From the NCBI GenBank assembly GCA_007570785.1, contig ML664183.1:21388175-21452174 (forward strand): a DNA stretch of 64,000 nt. Reading direction: 5' to 3'. The stretch is from Antilocapra americana. Lineage: Eukaryota; Chordata; Mammalia; Artiodactyla; Antilocapridae. The translations under genes were made by a program, and so were the position numbers. How positions within the stretch are numbered: the stretch's first letter is position 1; each line of letters opens with the position of its first letter. Below, piece after piece: positions 47,704 through 59,349 of the stretch. The notes under the pieces are model-generated. The model was given only the letters and a program-made list of their open reading frames with translations, was not told where the DNA came from and searched no databases.

Positions 47704-50036
47704 TGAAATGCAGTGTTGGAGGAGTTTCTTGAGAATCCCTTGGACTGATCATATGTCCCTGGTCATAGCAAACACACTTTTCCAACAACACAAGAAGATT
47801 ATACGCATGGACATCACCAGATGATCAATACGAAAATCAGATTGATTATAGTCTTTGCAGTCAAAGATGGAAAATTTCTGTACATTCAGCAAAACCTGGC
47901 TGTGGCTTAGGCCATGAACTCATTAAGGCCAAATTTAGACTTAAATTGAAGAAAGTAGGGAAAACCACTAGAGACATGGAAAACCATTGAGACATGACGT
48001 AAATCAAGTCCCTTATGATTGTATAGTAGAGGTGACAAATAGATTGAGGGATTAGATCTGATAGACAGTGCCTTAAGGACTATGGACAGAGGTTCATGAC
48101 ACTGTGCAAGAGGCACTAATCAAGACCATCCCCAAGGAAAAAAAATGCAAAAAAGCAAAATGGCTATCTGCAGAGGCCTTACAAATAGTTATGAAAAGAA
48201 GAAAAACAAAAGGCAAAGTAGAAAAGAAAGATATACCCATTTGAATGCAGAGTTCCAAAGAATAGCAAGGAGCATTAAGAAAGCATTCCTCAGTGATCAG
48301 TGCAAAGAAATAAAGGAAAACAATAGAATGGGAAAGACTAGAGATCTCTTCAACAAAATTAGAGATACCAAGGGAACATTTCATGCAAAGATGGGCTCAA
48401 TAAAGGACAGAAATGGTATGCCTAACAGAAGCAGAAGATATTAAGAAGAGGTGGCAGGAATACTCAAAAAAACTGTACAAAAAAGATCTTCACTACCCAA
48501 ATAACCACAATGGTGTGATCACTCACCTAGAGTCAGACATCCTGGAATGTGAAGTAGAGTGGTCGTTAGGAAACATCACTATGAACAAAGCTAATGGAAG
48601 TAATGGAATTCCAGTTCAGCAATTTCACACCCTAAAAGAATGTTAAAGAACCCTAAAAGAAGATGCTGTGCAAATACTGCACTCAATATGCCAGCAAATT
48701 TGGGACAGGAAAAGGTCAGTTTTCATTCCTATACCAAAGAAAGGCAATGCCAAAGAATGCTCAAATGACCACACAATTGCACTCATCTTACACGCTAGTA
48801 AAGTAATGCTCAAAATTCTCCAAGCTAGGCTTCAACAGTAAGTAAACAGTGAACTTCTAGATGTTCAAGCTGAATTTCAAAGAGGCACAGGAAGCAGAGG
48901 TCAACTTGTCACCATCCATCGGATCATCAAAAAAGCAAGAGAGTTCCAGAAAAACATCTACTTCTCTTTTATTGACTATGTCAAAGCTTTTGACTGTGTG
49001 AATCTCAACAAACTGGAAAATTCTTCAAGAGATGGGAATACTAGACCATCTTATCTGCCTCCTGAAATATCTGTAGCAGGTCAAGAAGCAACAACTAGAA
49101 TTGGACATGGAAAATCAGACTGGTTCCAATAGGGAAAGGAGTATGTCAAGGCTGTACATTGTCTCCCTGCTTATTTGACTTATATGCAGGGTACATCATA
49201 AGAAATGCCAGGCTGGGTGATGCACAAGCTGGAATGAAGATTGTTGGGAGAAATATCAATAACCTCAGATATGCAGATGACACCAGCCTCATGGCAGAAA
49301 GTGAAGAACTAAAGAGCCTCCTGATGAAAGTGAAAGAGAGAGTGAAAAAGTTGGCTTACAACTCAATATTCAGAAAATTGAGATCATGGCATCTGGTTCC
49401 ATCACTTCATAGCAAGCACTGGAAACAGTGAGAGATGATTATTCTGGGCCCCAAAATAACTGCAGATGGTGACTGCAGCCTTGAAATTAAAAGAGGCCTG
49501 ATCTTTGGAAGAAAAGCTATGATCAGCCTAGACAGCATATTAAAAAGCACAGAAATTACTTTGCCAAACAAGGTCTGTCTAGACAAAGCTACATTTTTTC
49601 CATTAGTCATGTGTGGATGTGAGTGTTGGACTCTAAAGAAAGTGAGCACTGAAGAATTGATGCTTTTTAATTGTGGTGTTGGAAAAGACTCTTAAGATTC
49701 CCTTGGACTGCAAGAAGATTCAACCAGTCCATCCTAAAGGAAATCAGTTCTGAATATTCATTATAAGGACTGATGCTGAAGCTGAAACTCCAATACTTTG
49801 ACCACCTGATGGGAAGAAGTGACTCATTGGAAAAGACCCTGATATTGGGAAAGAGTGAAGGCAGGAGAAGGGGGAGAAGGGGATGGCAGAAGATAAGATA
49901 GTTGGATGGCATCACTGACTCTATGGACATGAGTCTGAGTAAGCTCTGGGAGTTGGTGATGGACAGGGAAGCTTGGTATGCTGCAGTCCATGGGGTCACA
50001 AAGAATCATACAAGACTGAGCCACTGAACTGAACTG
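47704..50036 (+). mobile_element. BovB segment 3, endonuclease to 3' end
   Basis: 47704-47747 is a scrap of the BovB post-RT region (gttggaggagtttcttgaga). From about 47752 the sequence is the endonuclease domain (ggtcatagcaaacacacttt, then catggacatcaccagatgat). It then continues through the connector (frame 48145-48444) and the RT with YADD (49267-49280 region) to the 3' end (aagactgagccactgaactg). Indels disrupt all frames. Confidence 0.92.
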
Positions 50037-50328
50037 GACTGCAAGGAGACTAAACCATGAATATTCTTTGGACGACTGATTCTGAAGCTAAAGTTCCAAC
50101 TCTTTGGCCACCTGATGTGAAGAAACGACTCATGGGAAAAGGCCTCAATGCTGAAAAGATTGAAGGCAGGAGGAGAAAGGGACTACAGTGAACGAGATGG
50201 TTGGATGGCATCATTGACTCAATATGCATGAGTTCGCCAAGCTGCAGAAAATGGTGCTGGACAGGGAAGCCTGGCAAGCTGCAGTCCATGGAATTGCAGA
50301 GTTGGGTATGACTAGGCGACTGAGTAAT
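50037..50328 (+). mobile_element. BovB segment 4, terminal 3' piece
   Basis: Begins ggactgcaaggagactaaacc right after the tail of segment 3 and repeats the last 290 bases of BovB to gggtatgactaggcgactga. It is a second 3' terminus in tandem. The junction sequence ctgaactggactg is also present at the segment 2/3 junction. Confidence 0.9.
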
Positions 50329-51908
50329 AGCATTAAACATTATACTTCCCCACATAGACATATTATAGTAAACCAGAAAAGCAAGAAGAAGTTCTCAAAG
50401 AGATTTGGGCAGGAAATAATTAAGAAGATACAATTGAATACACATCAAAGTCTGTCAATCTAAAATTTGTTACATTTGGGTATAGTATATATTTCAATAA
50501 ATAATCAATGACTAGATTGCTGAATGAATGAAAATATAAGAACTCAAATTTTTCACTGTTATTTGAAGTAATAATAACTACTCATTTAGCCAAAAAATAT
50601 TTAAAGACCTTAAGGTGCTTTAAATTATTTCTCAGTTGTAGTGACAAGCTTTCCCAGTTTTCACAGGACTGTCCTGATGTTAGCCCTGAAAACCCTGCAT
50701 TCCAGGAAGAAAGCTTCTCAGTAGGACATAAGGGAACACTTGGTCACCTTATCAAGCAATTACTATTATGGCTCTTATTTAATAACTAGATTGAGGTGAT
50801 AAAGGGAGATTAAGTGATTTGTCTAATATCCTACAACTAGTGAATGACAGAGGCAAATATTGAACTTCCTTACTCAAATTCCCATGTTCTTAACCATGAT
50901 ATTATATAATCTATCAAGACTTTTTTTTCCTCCTTCTCATTTGTTTATTTTCACAACATGAAAGTGAGGACCCAGATACAATGTTTAAAGAAGGTAGTAT
51001 GTGTAGGTATATTTGTTTTAAATACATATTTTTGATAGTACATGGTTGAAGCAGAGTGCTTTCAGTATTTGCATAAAATATCATTGACTATTCTATTGTT
51101 TACAGTTTGTGCCCTCACATTTATGGGAGTCTTTTGTTTATTGTAATTAGTCATAAACTCATGAATTTAGTTCATTAGTTCCTTTTATGACTTTTCCATT
51201 TAGTTTGTTTTATAAGCTTCTTCCTTTCAGTTTTTAAAATCAGCATTGCTTGTGAAAAGATGTCTTAAAAATTAGGTATATATAATTCATATTTACATAA
51301 ACCACCATTTTTAATTAGAAATTTTGAGATGATCAACGAGATGTTTATGTTCCAATCTGGTAACATTTTAGTTAAATTGTTTGAGGTTCTTGACAATATC
51401 TAAATCTCTCTTCATCCTTTTAGTGTTATACTGAATTGGTCTCTGGTAAGGTGAGTTACAAATGTTTAGATTTGAATATTAAGTAGAAAGGAAAAAAAAA
51501 TCCCCCAGGGAAAGCAGTATTGTTTTAGTTTTTGTGATAATTTAATAAAGAACATTGTGTAATTCGAATTGCTTGTTCTAAATTATTATGGAAATTCAAA
51601 GTTTCTTGAACAAAATTAAAAAAACACAAAATCCAATTCCTAGCAAGATTCATTTGTGAAATAACAAAGCTTCACAATACACTTCATGAGTTTATATTTC
51701 TTGCTTTGAAGTTCCAATTTATTTTCATTTTCCTTGCATTTTAAATATTATTGAACATGACTTGGAAATACACTGTACTGAATATATGCTCAGTGTGGAT
51801 GACTATTTGTGAATGTGTTGCTTAATCAATAACATTGGTCATTCTGTTTGTAAAAGTGCTAATTCATTGCACAAAAACATTATCAACAAACAGGTGTAAT
51901 TTGTCTTC
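50329..51908. other. AT-rich intergenic sequence with one MIR
   Basis: The stretch at about 50770-50915 resembles the 3' half of a MIR SINE (gattgaggtgataaagggag, aactagtgaatgacagaggc). The rest, up to the NAP1L1 retrocopy, is unrecognised. Confidence 0.5.
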
Positions 51909-51922
51909 AAGAACAGTAATGA
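51909..51922. repeat. Left target-site duplication of the NAP1L1 retrocopy
   Basis: aagaacagtaatga, repeated exactly at 53890-53903 after the A-tract. The preceding ttgtcttc and the A-rich start fit an L1 endonuclease target. Confidence 0.92.
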
Positions 51923-52422
51923 GCGGCCGGGCAGGCCGGAGACCCACGGCCGGTGGCCCTCCACTCCAGAGTGGAGTGACGGTGGGATGCGGGGATCCGC
52001 AGGGAGACGGAGAGCTGAGCTGGAAAACGAAATTTGCCAGTTTTGAAAATATTTGGCATTTGTACGACATGGCAGACATCGACAACAAAGAACAGTCTGA
52101 ACTTGATCAAGATTTGGATGATGTTGAAGAAGTAGAAGAAGAAGAAGAAACTGGTGAAGAAACAAAAATCAAAGCGTGTCAGCTGACTGTTCAGATGATG
52201 CAAAATCCTCAGATTCTTGCAGCTCTTCAAGAAAGACTTGATGGTCTGGTAGAAACACCAACAGGATACATTGAAAGCTTGCCTAGGGTAGTTAAAAGAC
52301 GAGTGAATGCTCTCAAAAACCTTCAAGTTAAATGTGCACAGATAGAAGCCAAATTCTATGAGGAAGTTCATGATCTTGAAAGAAAATATGCTGTTCTTTA
52401 TCAGCCTCTGTTTGATAAGTGA

Positions 52423-53247
52423 TTTGAGATCATTAATGCCATTTATGAACCTACAGAAGAAGAATGTGAATGGAAACCAGATGAGGAAGATGAAATTTCG
52501 GAGGAACTAAAAGAAAAGGCCAAGATTGAAGATGAGAAAAAGGATGAAGAAAAAGAAGATCCCAAGGGAATTCCTGAATTTTGGTTGACCGTTTTTAAGA
52601 ATGTTGACTTGCTCAGTGATATGGTTCAGGAACATGATGAACCTATTCTGAAGCACTTGAAAGATATTAAAGTGAAGTTCTCAGATGCTGGTCAACCTAT
52701 GAGTTTTGTCTTAGAATTTCACTTTGAACCCAATGAATATTTCACAAATGAAGTGTTGACAAAGACATATAGGATGAGGTCAGAACCAGATGATTCTGAT
52801 CCCTTTTCTTTTGATGGACCAGAAATTATGGGTTGTACAGGGTGCCAGATAGATTGGAAGAAAGGGAAGAATGTCACTCTGAAAACGATTAAGAAGAAGC
52901 AGAAGCACAAGGGACGCGGGACAGTCGGCACCGTGACCAAAACGGTGTCTAATGACTCTTTCTTTAATTTTTTTGCCCCTCCTGAAGTTCCTGAGAGTGG
53001 AGATCTGGATGATGGTTCTGAAGCTATCCTTGCTGCAGACTTTGAGATTGGTCACTTTTTACGTGAGCGTATAATCCCAAGATCAGTGTTATACTTCACT
53101 GGAGAAGCAATTGAAGATGATGACGATGATTATGATGAAGAAGGTGAAGAAGCGGATGAGGAAGGGGAAGAAGAAGGAGATGAGGAAAATGATCCAGACT
53201 ATGACCCAAAGAAGGATCAAAATCCAGCAGAATGCAAGCAGCAGTGA
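52423..53247 (+). pseudogene. Open remainder of the NAP1L1 frame after the stop
   Basis: After the TGA at 52420-52422 the original frame stays open for 274 codons to the natural stop. It covers most of the NAP histone-binding domain and the acidic tail. It has no ATG near its start; the first in-frame ATG is at 52621 (MVQEHDEP). A product from here would lack the long dimerisation helix in the N-terminal part of the NAP fold, so I do not consider it a functional gene. It is listed because such a long open frame can be mistaken for one. Confidence 0.85.
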
Positions 53248-53861
53248 AGCAGGATGTATGTGGCCTTGAGGATAACCTGCACTGTAATAGCCTAAACACA
53301 ACTATTACTTACTTACAGCCTTATGTTTTTGTATTTTCTTGGTAGACTCAGAAGTTTTTTTTAAAGGAAAGGAACTGATATTTTAAAGACCAAATTTGTT
53401 CTGTTTAGCATTTTAACTAGTTTTTCTGCAGCCACATTGAATGCACAGCATCTCAAGCATGTCCGTCCGTTGCTATATAGTTTGGTTCTCCTTGGAGTAT
53501 TTTTATTGTGTAACTGTTAGATTAAAGCTATGAAAATGAACAGAACTGTGAAATGAACCAAATTTTTTTGTCTTGCTGTTTTTTCCTGAAGAACCAAAGT
53601 ATTTTTTCAGCTGGTTGAATGGGTTTAAGTTTGCTTGCAAGAGCTGTGCCTTTCATTATTTTGTTACAGAAATACAATGACTTACATTAAAACAATTCAT
53701 CATTTAAAAAGCAAAACTTGTCAAGACAAGTATATGGTTAAGAATTTCCAGTAAGACTACACCTGATAATTTAGATTAACAGGTTTCTGTATGTCAGGTG
53801 ACATTAGTTACTATAAGAAAAACTTACTAACAGTATGGTTATTGGTTATCATAGGGAGGTG

Positions 53862-53867
53862 AATAAA
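53862..53867 (+). terminator. Poly(A) signal copied with the NAP1L1 retrocopy
   Basis: aataaa 14 bases before the start of the A-tract at 53882, the normal spacing for mRNA cleavage. It marks the 3' end of the parental transcript. Confidence 0.85.
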
Positions 53868-53889
53868 ACCAGTATTTTCAGAAAAAAAA

Positions 53890-53903
53890 AAGAACAGTAA
53901 TGA
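53890..53903. repeat. Right target-site duplication of the NAP1L1 retrocopy
   Basis: aagaacagtaatga, identical to 51909-51922. The first bases overlap the A-tract, so the exact boundary is ambiguous by one or two bases. Confidence 0.92.
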
Positions 53904-54641
53904 AACAATGATAACTGGATTCATAGAAATACCTTATTTCACTCATTGTGTAGATATATATAATTATACCAATGAAAGTTCTTTTCAGTCTTAGAATTGA
54001 AAGTCATTGCACAAAGAAAAAATCCAGGCATCCTGACTACTATGTATAAGCAACTATTTTTAGTTTAATGGCTCAATAGAAAGTAAATGATATAAAAATA
54101 GAAACTGGAGATTATCATGGCCTTTTAAATAATTACTAATTTTACATACACAGGTCGTAGACCTTATTAAGAGATGATAGATTAAATAACAGATTTTCTG
54201 GTTTCCTGTCCTGTGCTTTTTCATCACAGTAATGCTAATGATTTACATGCGTCAGGCATCTTTTCATTTAAAAAAAGAGTAGGGGTAATATGTATATTGA
54301 TCGCTCTAATATATTTATTAGAGACAAACGACAAGTCTTAGATCAGATAGCTGAGGAGGCTGGCCTAAAATCACATGACACATTATGTAGTAAAGCTGAA
54401 AATAAAACTGATACCTTTTAACAACCTTACATGAGAGCTGGAACTGAGTGATCTGAAATAAGCCAGATATTATGAATGGTTGCTTGTCTTGTCTCTGGCA
54501 AAGTAGAGCTTTGATACATTCTGCCTACTAGTGTAGGAAAATATGGTATAAATCTAGGGACTACACATTCCATATAAAAATATAAAAACTTGTCCTGGAT
54601 CAATGAATTCCTGCATATTCTAAGGCAAATCAACACTGCTT
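53904..54641. other. AT-rich intergenic sequence, nothing firm
   Basis: Unrecognised. The part at about 54300-54420 (gatagctgaggaggctggcc) faintly recalls an old SINE, but I would not assign it. Confidence 0.4.
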
Positions 54642-54659
54642 TAAAAGGTTATCTGTTCA
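54642..54659. repeat. Left target-site duplication of the 54660-55077 L1
   Basis: taaaaggttatctgttca, repeated exactly at 55078-55095. The ttaaaa context is a typical L1 endonuclease target. Confidence 0.93.
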
Positions 54660-55077
54660 CTCTGGATAATAGGCTCCAGTTCCGTCCACCTGAGTGAAGT
54701 AAGCCAAAAGGAAAAACAAAATACAGTAAACTAACGCATATATATGGAATTTAGAAAGATGGTAATGAGAACCCTGCATGCGAGACAGCAAAAGAAACGC
54801 AGATGTATAGAACAGTCTTGTGGACTCTGTGGAAGAGGGCAGGGTTGGGATGATATGGGAGAATGGCATTGAAACATGTTAATTATCATATGTGAAATCA
54901 ATCGTCAGCCCAGGTTTGATGCTCGGGGCTGGTGCACCAGGATGACCCAGGGGGAGGGAATCGGGAGGGAGGAGGGAGGGGGGTTCTGGAGGGGGAGCAT
55001 ATGTATACCCATGGCGGTTTCATGTCAATGTCTGGCAAAACCAACACAATAAAGTAAAGAAAATTTAAAAAAATAAA
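54660..55077 (+). mobile_element. Ruminant L1 3' end with short 5' inversion
   Basis: From about 54692 this is sense L1: gtgaagtaagccaaaaggaa, then the 3' UTR (gtgggatgatatggg-like block, gcaccaggatgacccagggg), then the tail near aataaagtaaagaaaattta. The first 35-40 bases (ctctggataataggctccag to cacctgagt) are the immediately upstream L1 sequence in reverse complement. The copy therefore has a twin-priming inversion. A perfect 18-bp duplication flanks it. Confidence 0.92.
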
Positions 55078-55095
55078 TAAAAGGTTATCTGTTCA
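55078..55095. repeat. Right target-site duplication of the 54660-55077 L1
   Basis: taaaaggttatctgttca, identical to 54642-54659. Confidence 0.93.
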
Positions 55096-55276
55096 ATCTA
55101 AGAACTGGAAGTAAAGTACTTGATCAATCAATTGATAAAAACAGAGCTAAATATGTTTGTATAAATGTCTATGTCTCAAAGAAACAAAGGAACACCAGAA
55201 TAATAAAAATAATTCAAAGGAATAGATAAGAGAGCCAAGGAAAAAACTTGATGAATTCCAAGAATTAAGGTAGAGT

Positions 55277-55489
55277 GTGAATGCTATTGAGCAATATCCA
55301 ACTTTTTGCAACCCCATGGGCTGGAGCCAACTGGATTTCTCCATCCCTGGAAATATCCAGGCAAGAACATTTGAATGGGTTTTTATCTCCTACTCAGGGG
55401 ATCTTCCTGAATCAGGGATCGAACCTACATTTTTTGTGTCTTCTGCAATGTCAGGCAGATTCTTTACCATTGCATCACCTGGGAAGCCA
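55277..55489 (-). mobile_element. Bov-tA SINE, antisense, diverged
   Basis: Antisense copy: ttgagcaatatccaactttt, aaatatccaggcaagaacat, caggggatcttcctgaatca, then the tRNA-like half (agggatcgaacctacatttt) and catcacctgggaagcc. It is more diverged than most SINEs in the window. Confidence 0.88.
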
Positions 55490-56539
55490 ATTAAGATCGT
55501 GTAGAAGGCTAATTTTTATCAGCAACAGAAAAAGAAAACCAGTAATACCTAGTGTTACAGAAACCACTTGTAAGACAGTATTTAAAGAGGTAAAGTGTGA
55601 CCAATTCTGTCAAATTCTGTTAAAGAGTTCCAGTAAGGAGTCAGAGGAGTATCTCGTGGTTTTGACAATATGGACACAACTGGAAAAATAACACTGACAC
55701 CTAATTTGAGTTGTTGAAGAATAAACCAGTGGTTAGAAAGTGGTAATAGGGAATATACACAACACATTTGAAAAGTTTTGCTGTGAAGCAAAAAAGAAAA
55801 AGAAACTGGAGCTTTTAAGATGCCAAGTATAAGAACATGCTTCAAAATGGCTGGGAATGATCCAGTAAAGAGAGATCAGTAACACAGAAATGAAAGAATC
55901 TACATTAAAAATATATTGACTTTTATAAATGAATATGACAAATTTCACTTTAATGTCATGAAAATATCAACCATCACTCATCAAAAAAGTTAATCAAAAC
56001 TTACAATTTATAGCAATAACTGAAAAATGTTTCATATTTATAGGTATTCTGAAAATAATATTTTTCAAACACTTCTGTCTAAAATCTAACTGTCCACTTG
56101 TATATAACTCTGTTTTTTAAATTCACATTCATTCGAAAGGAGCAAATTTGTAAATATAAATGTCAAAAATATGGTATCAAATTTCAAAGAATCCTCAGAT
56201 TTTGAGTCTTTTCAAAAGTGAAAACTACATAGCTTAAATAAAAACCTGTTTCTCTTTATTCATAAGAATATTTTATTATTCAATCTGCTTCACCCAATCC
56301 TTTGTTATTCTTAATTAAGCATAAATATGCACAACAAATTTCAATTTTTCAAAGACAAATCTATAAAAGCAAGTATGTGTCTTTAAATTGTGAGTTTGGG
56401 GTGTTAACTTCAGATGTCAACAATAGCATTCTGGAATCTACAAAGCAGTTGTCTGATGCAAAGAATCTTTTAAAAAAATGACTTCTTTCTATTAGATGAA
56501 AATATTAGAAAAATGATATAGAAAATATAAAGAATAAAT
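55490..56539. other. AT-rich intergenic sequence, nothing recognised
   Basis: Unrecognised AT-rich DNA. No gene or repeat is supported. Confidence 0.4.
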
Positions 56540-56553
56540 ATTCTTCATAGTTT
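56540..56553. repeat. Left target-site duplication of the 56554-57269 BovB
   Basis: attcttcatagttt, repeated exactly at 57270-57283. Confidence 0.92.
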
Positions 56554-57269
56554 GGCAGAAAGTTAAGAGGAACTAAAGAGCCTCTAGATGAGGGTGAAAG
56601 AGGAGAGTAAAAAAGCTGGTTTAAATCTCAACATTCAAAAAACTAAAGTCATGGCATTCAGCCCTAGCATTTCATGGCAAATAGATGGGGGAACAAATGG
56701 AAACAGTGACAGATTTCTTGGGCTCCAAAATCACTGTAAACTGTGATGGAAGCCATGAAATTCAAAGATACTTGCTCTTTGGAAGAAAAGTCATGACAAA
56801 CCTTGACAGTGTATTAAAAAGCAGAGACATAACTTTGCAGACAAAATTCTGTATAGTCAGTCTATCAGAGTTAGACCATAAAGACTGAGTGCCAAAGAAC
56901 TGATGCTCTTAAACTGTCATCCTGGAGAAGACTTTTGAGACTCCCTTGGACTGCAAGGAAACAAACCAGGCATTTCAAAAGGAAATCAACCCTGAACATT
57001 CATTGGAAGGATTGATGCTGAACCTGAAACTCCAATATTTTGGTCACCTGGTGCACAGAACCAGCTCATTGGAAAAGATGAAATGCCTGGAAAGAGTCAA
57101 GGCAAGAGAATAAGGGGGCAATAAAGGATGAAACAGTTGAATGCCATCATCTATTCAATGGACATGAGTTTGAACAAATTGCGGAGCTAGTGAAGGGAAG
57201 GGAAACCTGGTGTGCTGCAGTGTCCGTGAGGTCACAAAAATCAGACATGACTTGGCAACTGAACAACAA
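56554..57269 (+). mobile_element. BovB LINE 3' end with perfect target-site duplication
   Basis: A sense BovB, 716 bases, entering just after the YADD region (ggcagaaagttaagaggaac) and ending at gacttggcaactgaacaaca. The flanking 14-base duplication defines both ends exactly. It gives a real integration boundary for the BovB 3' terminus in this genome. The open frame 56685-56888 is a fragment of the post-RT region and ends at an indel. Confidence 0.94.
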
Positions 57270-57283
57270 ATTCTTCATAGTTT
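57270..57283. repeat. Right target-site duplication of the 56554-57269 BovB
   Basis: attcttcatagttt, identical to 56540-56553. Confidence 0.92.
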
Positions 57284-59338
57284 ATGAATACTGTAAACTT
57301 ATCTATGAGTTCTTACAAATTTATTAATTTCCATATTTTAAGGTGGTAAAAAATAGAATTTATATGAGCCCAAGTATTATTACAAGTGATATTCCACACA
57401 AACCTGAAAACATACATAAGGTTTTCTTTGGGGGTGATAGCCATAATCACTTTAAATAAATTTATAATAGTTTTTTTATTTGGTAAGCATTTTTTAAAGA
57501 GGAAAAAATACAAGCTATAATCACTTCTACACTTTGATGTTTGTCCCTCTTGTATTGTTCATTTCATTTTTTGGATTCAATTTCTATGGATTATATGTGA
57601 TGATTGGTATTTCAGTGTGTTACAGTATAAATTATTTAATAATAATTTAGAAATAAAAGTAATTATATAAATTATATTCAAGCTCAAGTCTTTTTTCTAA
57701 AAAGAACACTTTAATGTTGAGTAGGCTTTTACTGATGCACATCTGAAGATAAAAGAGGAGATGATTAGAGTTCTTTAGGCTCTACTGTTACGGAATATTG
57801 TGGGAAAGAGGTTTAGGAATTATCTTAATATTGTAAAGGATGCAACCTTTGTAAATATCTTAGATATTTTTGACCTGGTATATTGCACAAATCCCATGGT
57901 TTAGGAGGGGCCATGTGGCCTATAAAATCTTCTGATAATCTGCTAGCTAAATGATGTCAGGCTTAATTTCCATCATCAGTCTATACTAGGGACATCAATT
58001 ATGAAGTTGGAGAATGAGCATAGATTTTGGTTTTTAATAACAAAATGAGGCAGTATTTTTATATCAGGATGGGTGGTGAAATTTAAATTTATTGACCCCC
58101 CCATAATAAACACATTTATATTTCAACACTATATAACTTTCTGAATCAGAGAAATACTGGAATTTTCAGAATTGATAACAGGTCAGTGAAGAAGACAGTG
58201 TGGAAAGCACTTTTCAGATTCATCAATAATAATGAGCAGAACTTCTTGTTTAAACTGTTTCTACTTCACACTATCCCAAATTACCCATTACCATATGACC
58301 ACCAATCTCTGATTCTATTTTTAGCGACATTCTCTCCCATAATATATTATCACATTTTCAAAACCAGTCAATTAATTTAACTCAGGATAAAATAAATCTG
58401 AATTATTTTAGCAGAAGTTAAAAATTCTAGTAACTTTTGAACCCTCAGATTTGTGTTTACTAAGGAATTTATTCTAAGATCCATTTAGTATATACTTGGG
58501 TACACATCTCTTATTGATTGATCCCTAGTTTCAAGCCATTTCCTGAGAGGCTTATCTCTAATTAGTTCATAGATTTATTCTTTTCCAGTTGTTCAGCTCC
58601 TCCAATTGCATTTTAATTCTCTAAACTGGCTCTTAATTTTTTTCTCTTTTCTCTTTATCCTCAATTATTCACTTATTTCATTCATTGCTAACACTCGATG
58701 CCATTAATGCTGATTTAATTATATTTCCTGTTAAATAACCATAACAGTTCTAAAGCTGTAATATGTAATAACTCAACAAGGAAACATATTCCAATTTAAT
58801 TGGAAACAAAGAGTAAGGTTTTACCACAACTTTAAAATCTAGCTTTACTAGAAGATAGATTTTTTTTGTTATGCATAATAAAAAAGGAAACTACACTGTA
58901 ACTTTTGCTCTTATTGTATTTTATTATTTTCCTCATTCAAAATTGTTTATTTATCAATATCTATTTTAACTTAGTGGTTTACCCACTGAATTTAGACTCT
59001 ACGTGAGCTGTTTAATGTCAGAAAACTATCATATACATCAATGAGGTCAAATTCTAACACTTTGCAGTAAAAACTTTGGCAAAGAATTTTTGAAAAGAAA
59101 AAGCAGAGAAAGATTAAGAATCTTTTTTTTTAAACCAAATGAAATTTACTGGGTATAATATAACTAAACTTCCCTAGATATAATTTTAAGTCATCCAAAT
59201 AAACCCATTAAGAGATGTGTTAATTCAGAGAAGATAAATTATGGATTTATCAAATCCTCAGAAATATCATATTTCATACTAGGACAACTTTGGTTTCTGA
59301 GGTATTGTAATGCACAGAGCCCATCATACTAATAAACT
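57284..59338. other. AT-rich intergenic sequence, nothing recognised
   Basis: About 2 kb of AT-rich DNA with short chance frames only. Confidence 0.4.
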
Positions 59339-59349
59339 AATCTTGTCAA

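Larger units (their letters stand above)
51923..53889 (+). pseudogene. NAP1L1 processed pseudogene (young retrocopy)
   Basis: An intronless copy of the mRNA of nucleosome assembly protein 1-like 1, a histone H2A-H2B chaperone. The reading frame runs from ATG at 52069 (MADIDNKEQSELDQDLDD) to the natural stop at 53245-53247 (NPAECKQQ, ending in the family's prenylation-type C-terminus). It has about 392 codons against 391 in the human protein as I recall it. In order it shows an acidic N-terminus, the NAP domain, the basic IKKKQKHK signal and the very acidic C-terminal tail. A single TGA at 52420-52422 (codon 118, probably CGA to TGA) truncates it. The GC-rich 5' UTR (51923-52068), 3' UTR, aataaa at 53862-53867, A-tract and 14-bp duplication prove retrotransposition. 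Few other changes are visible, such as one extra Glu codon and likely Arg-to-Cys and Arg-to-Gly changes. Confidence 0.95.

Noticed and set aside
45794..50328. A tandem satellite or CRISPR-like array
   Set aside because: The repeated units are BovB LINE segments of different lengths. There are no short repeats with spacers, and the host is a mammal.
51907..52371. A 154-codon minus-strand frame
   Set aside because: It is the antisense shadow of the NAP1L1 coding sequence. Its poly-Phe stretches are just complemented GAA codons.
52585..53247. A separate 220-residue gene
   Set aside because: It is the downstream part of the NAP1L1 pseudogene frame, and its apparent start is an internal TTG leucine codon.
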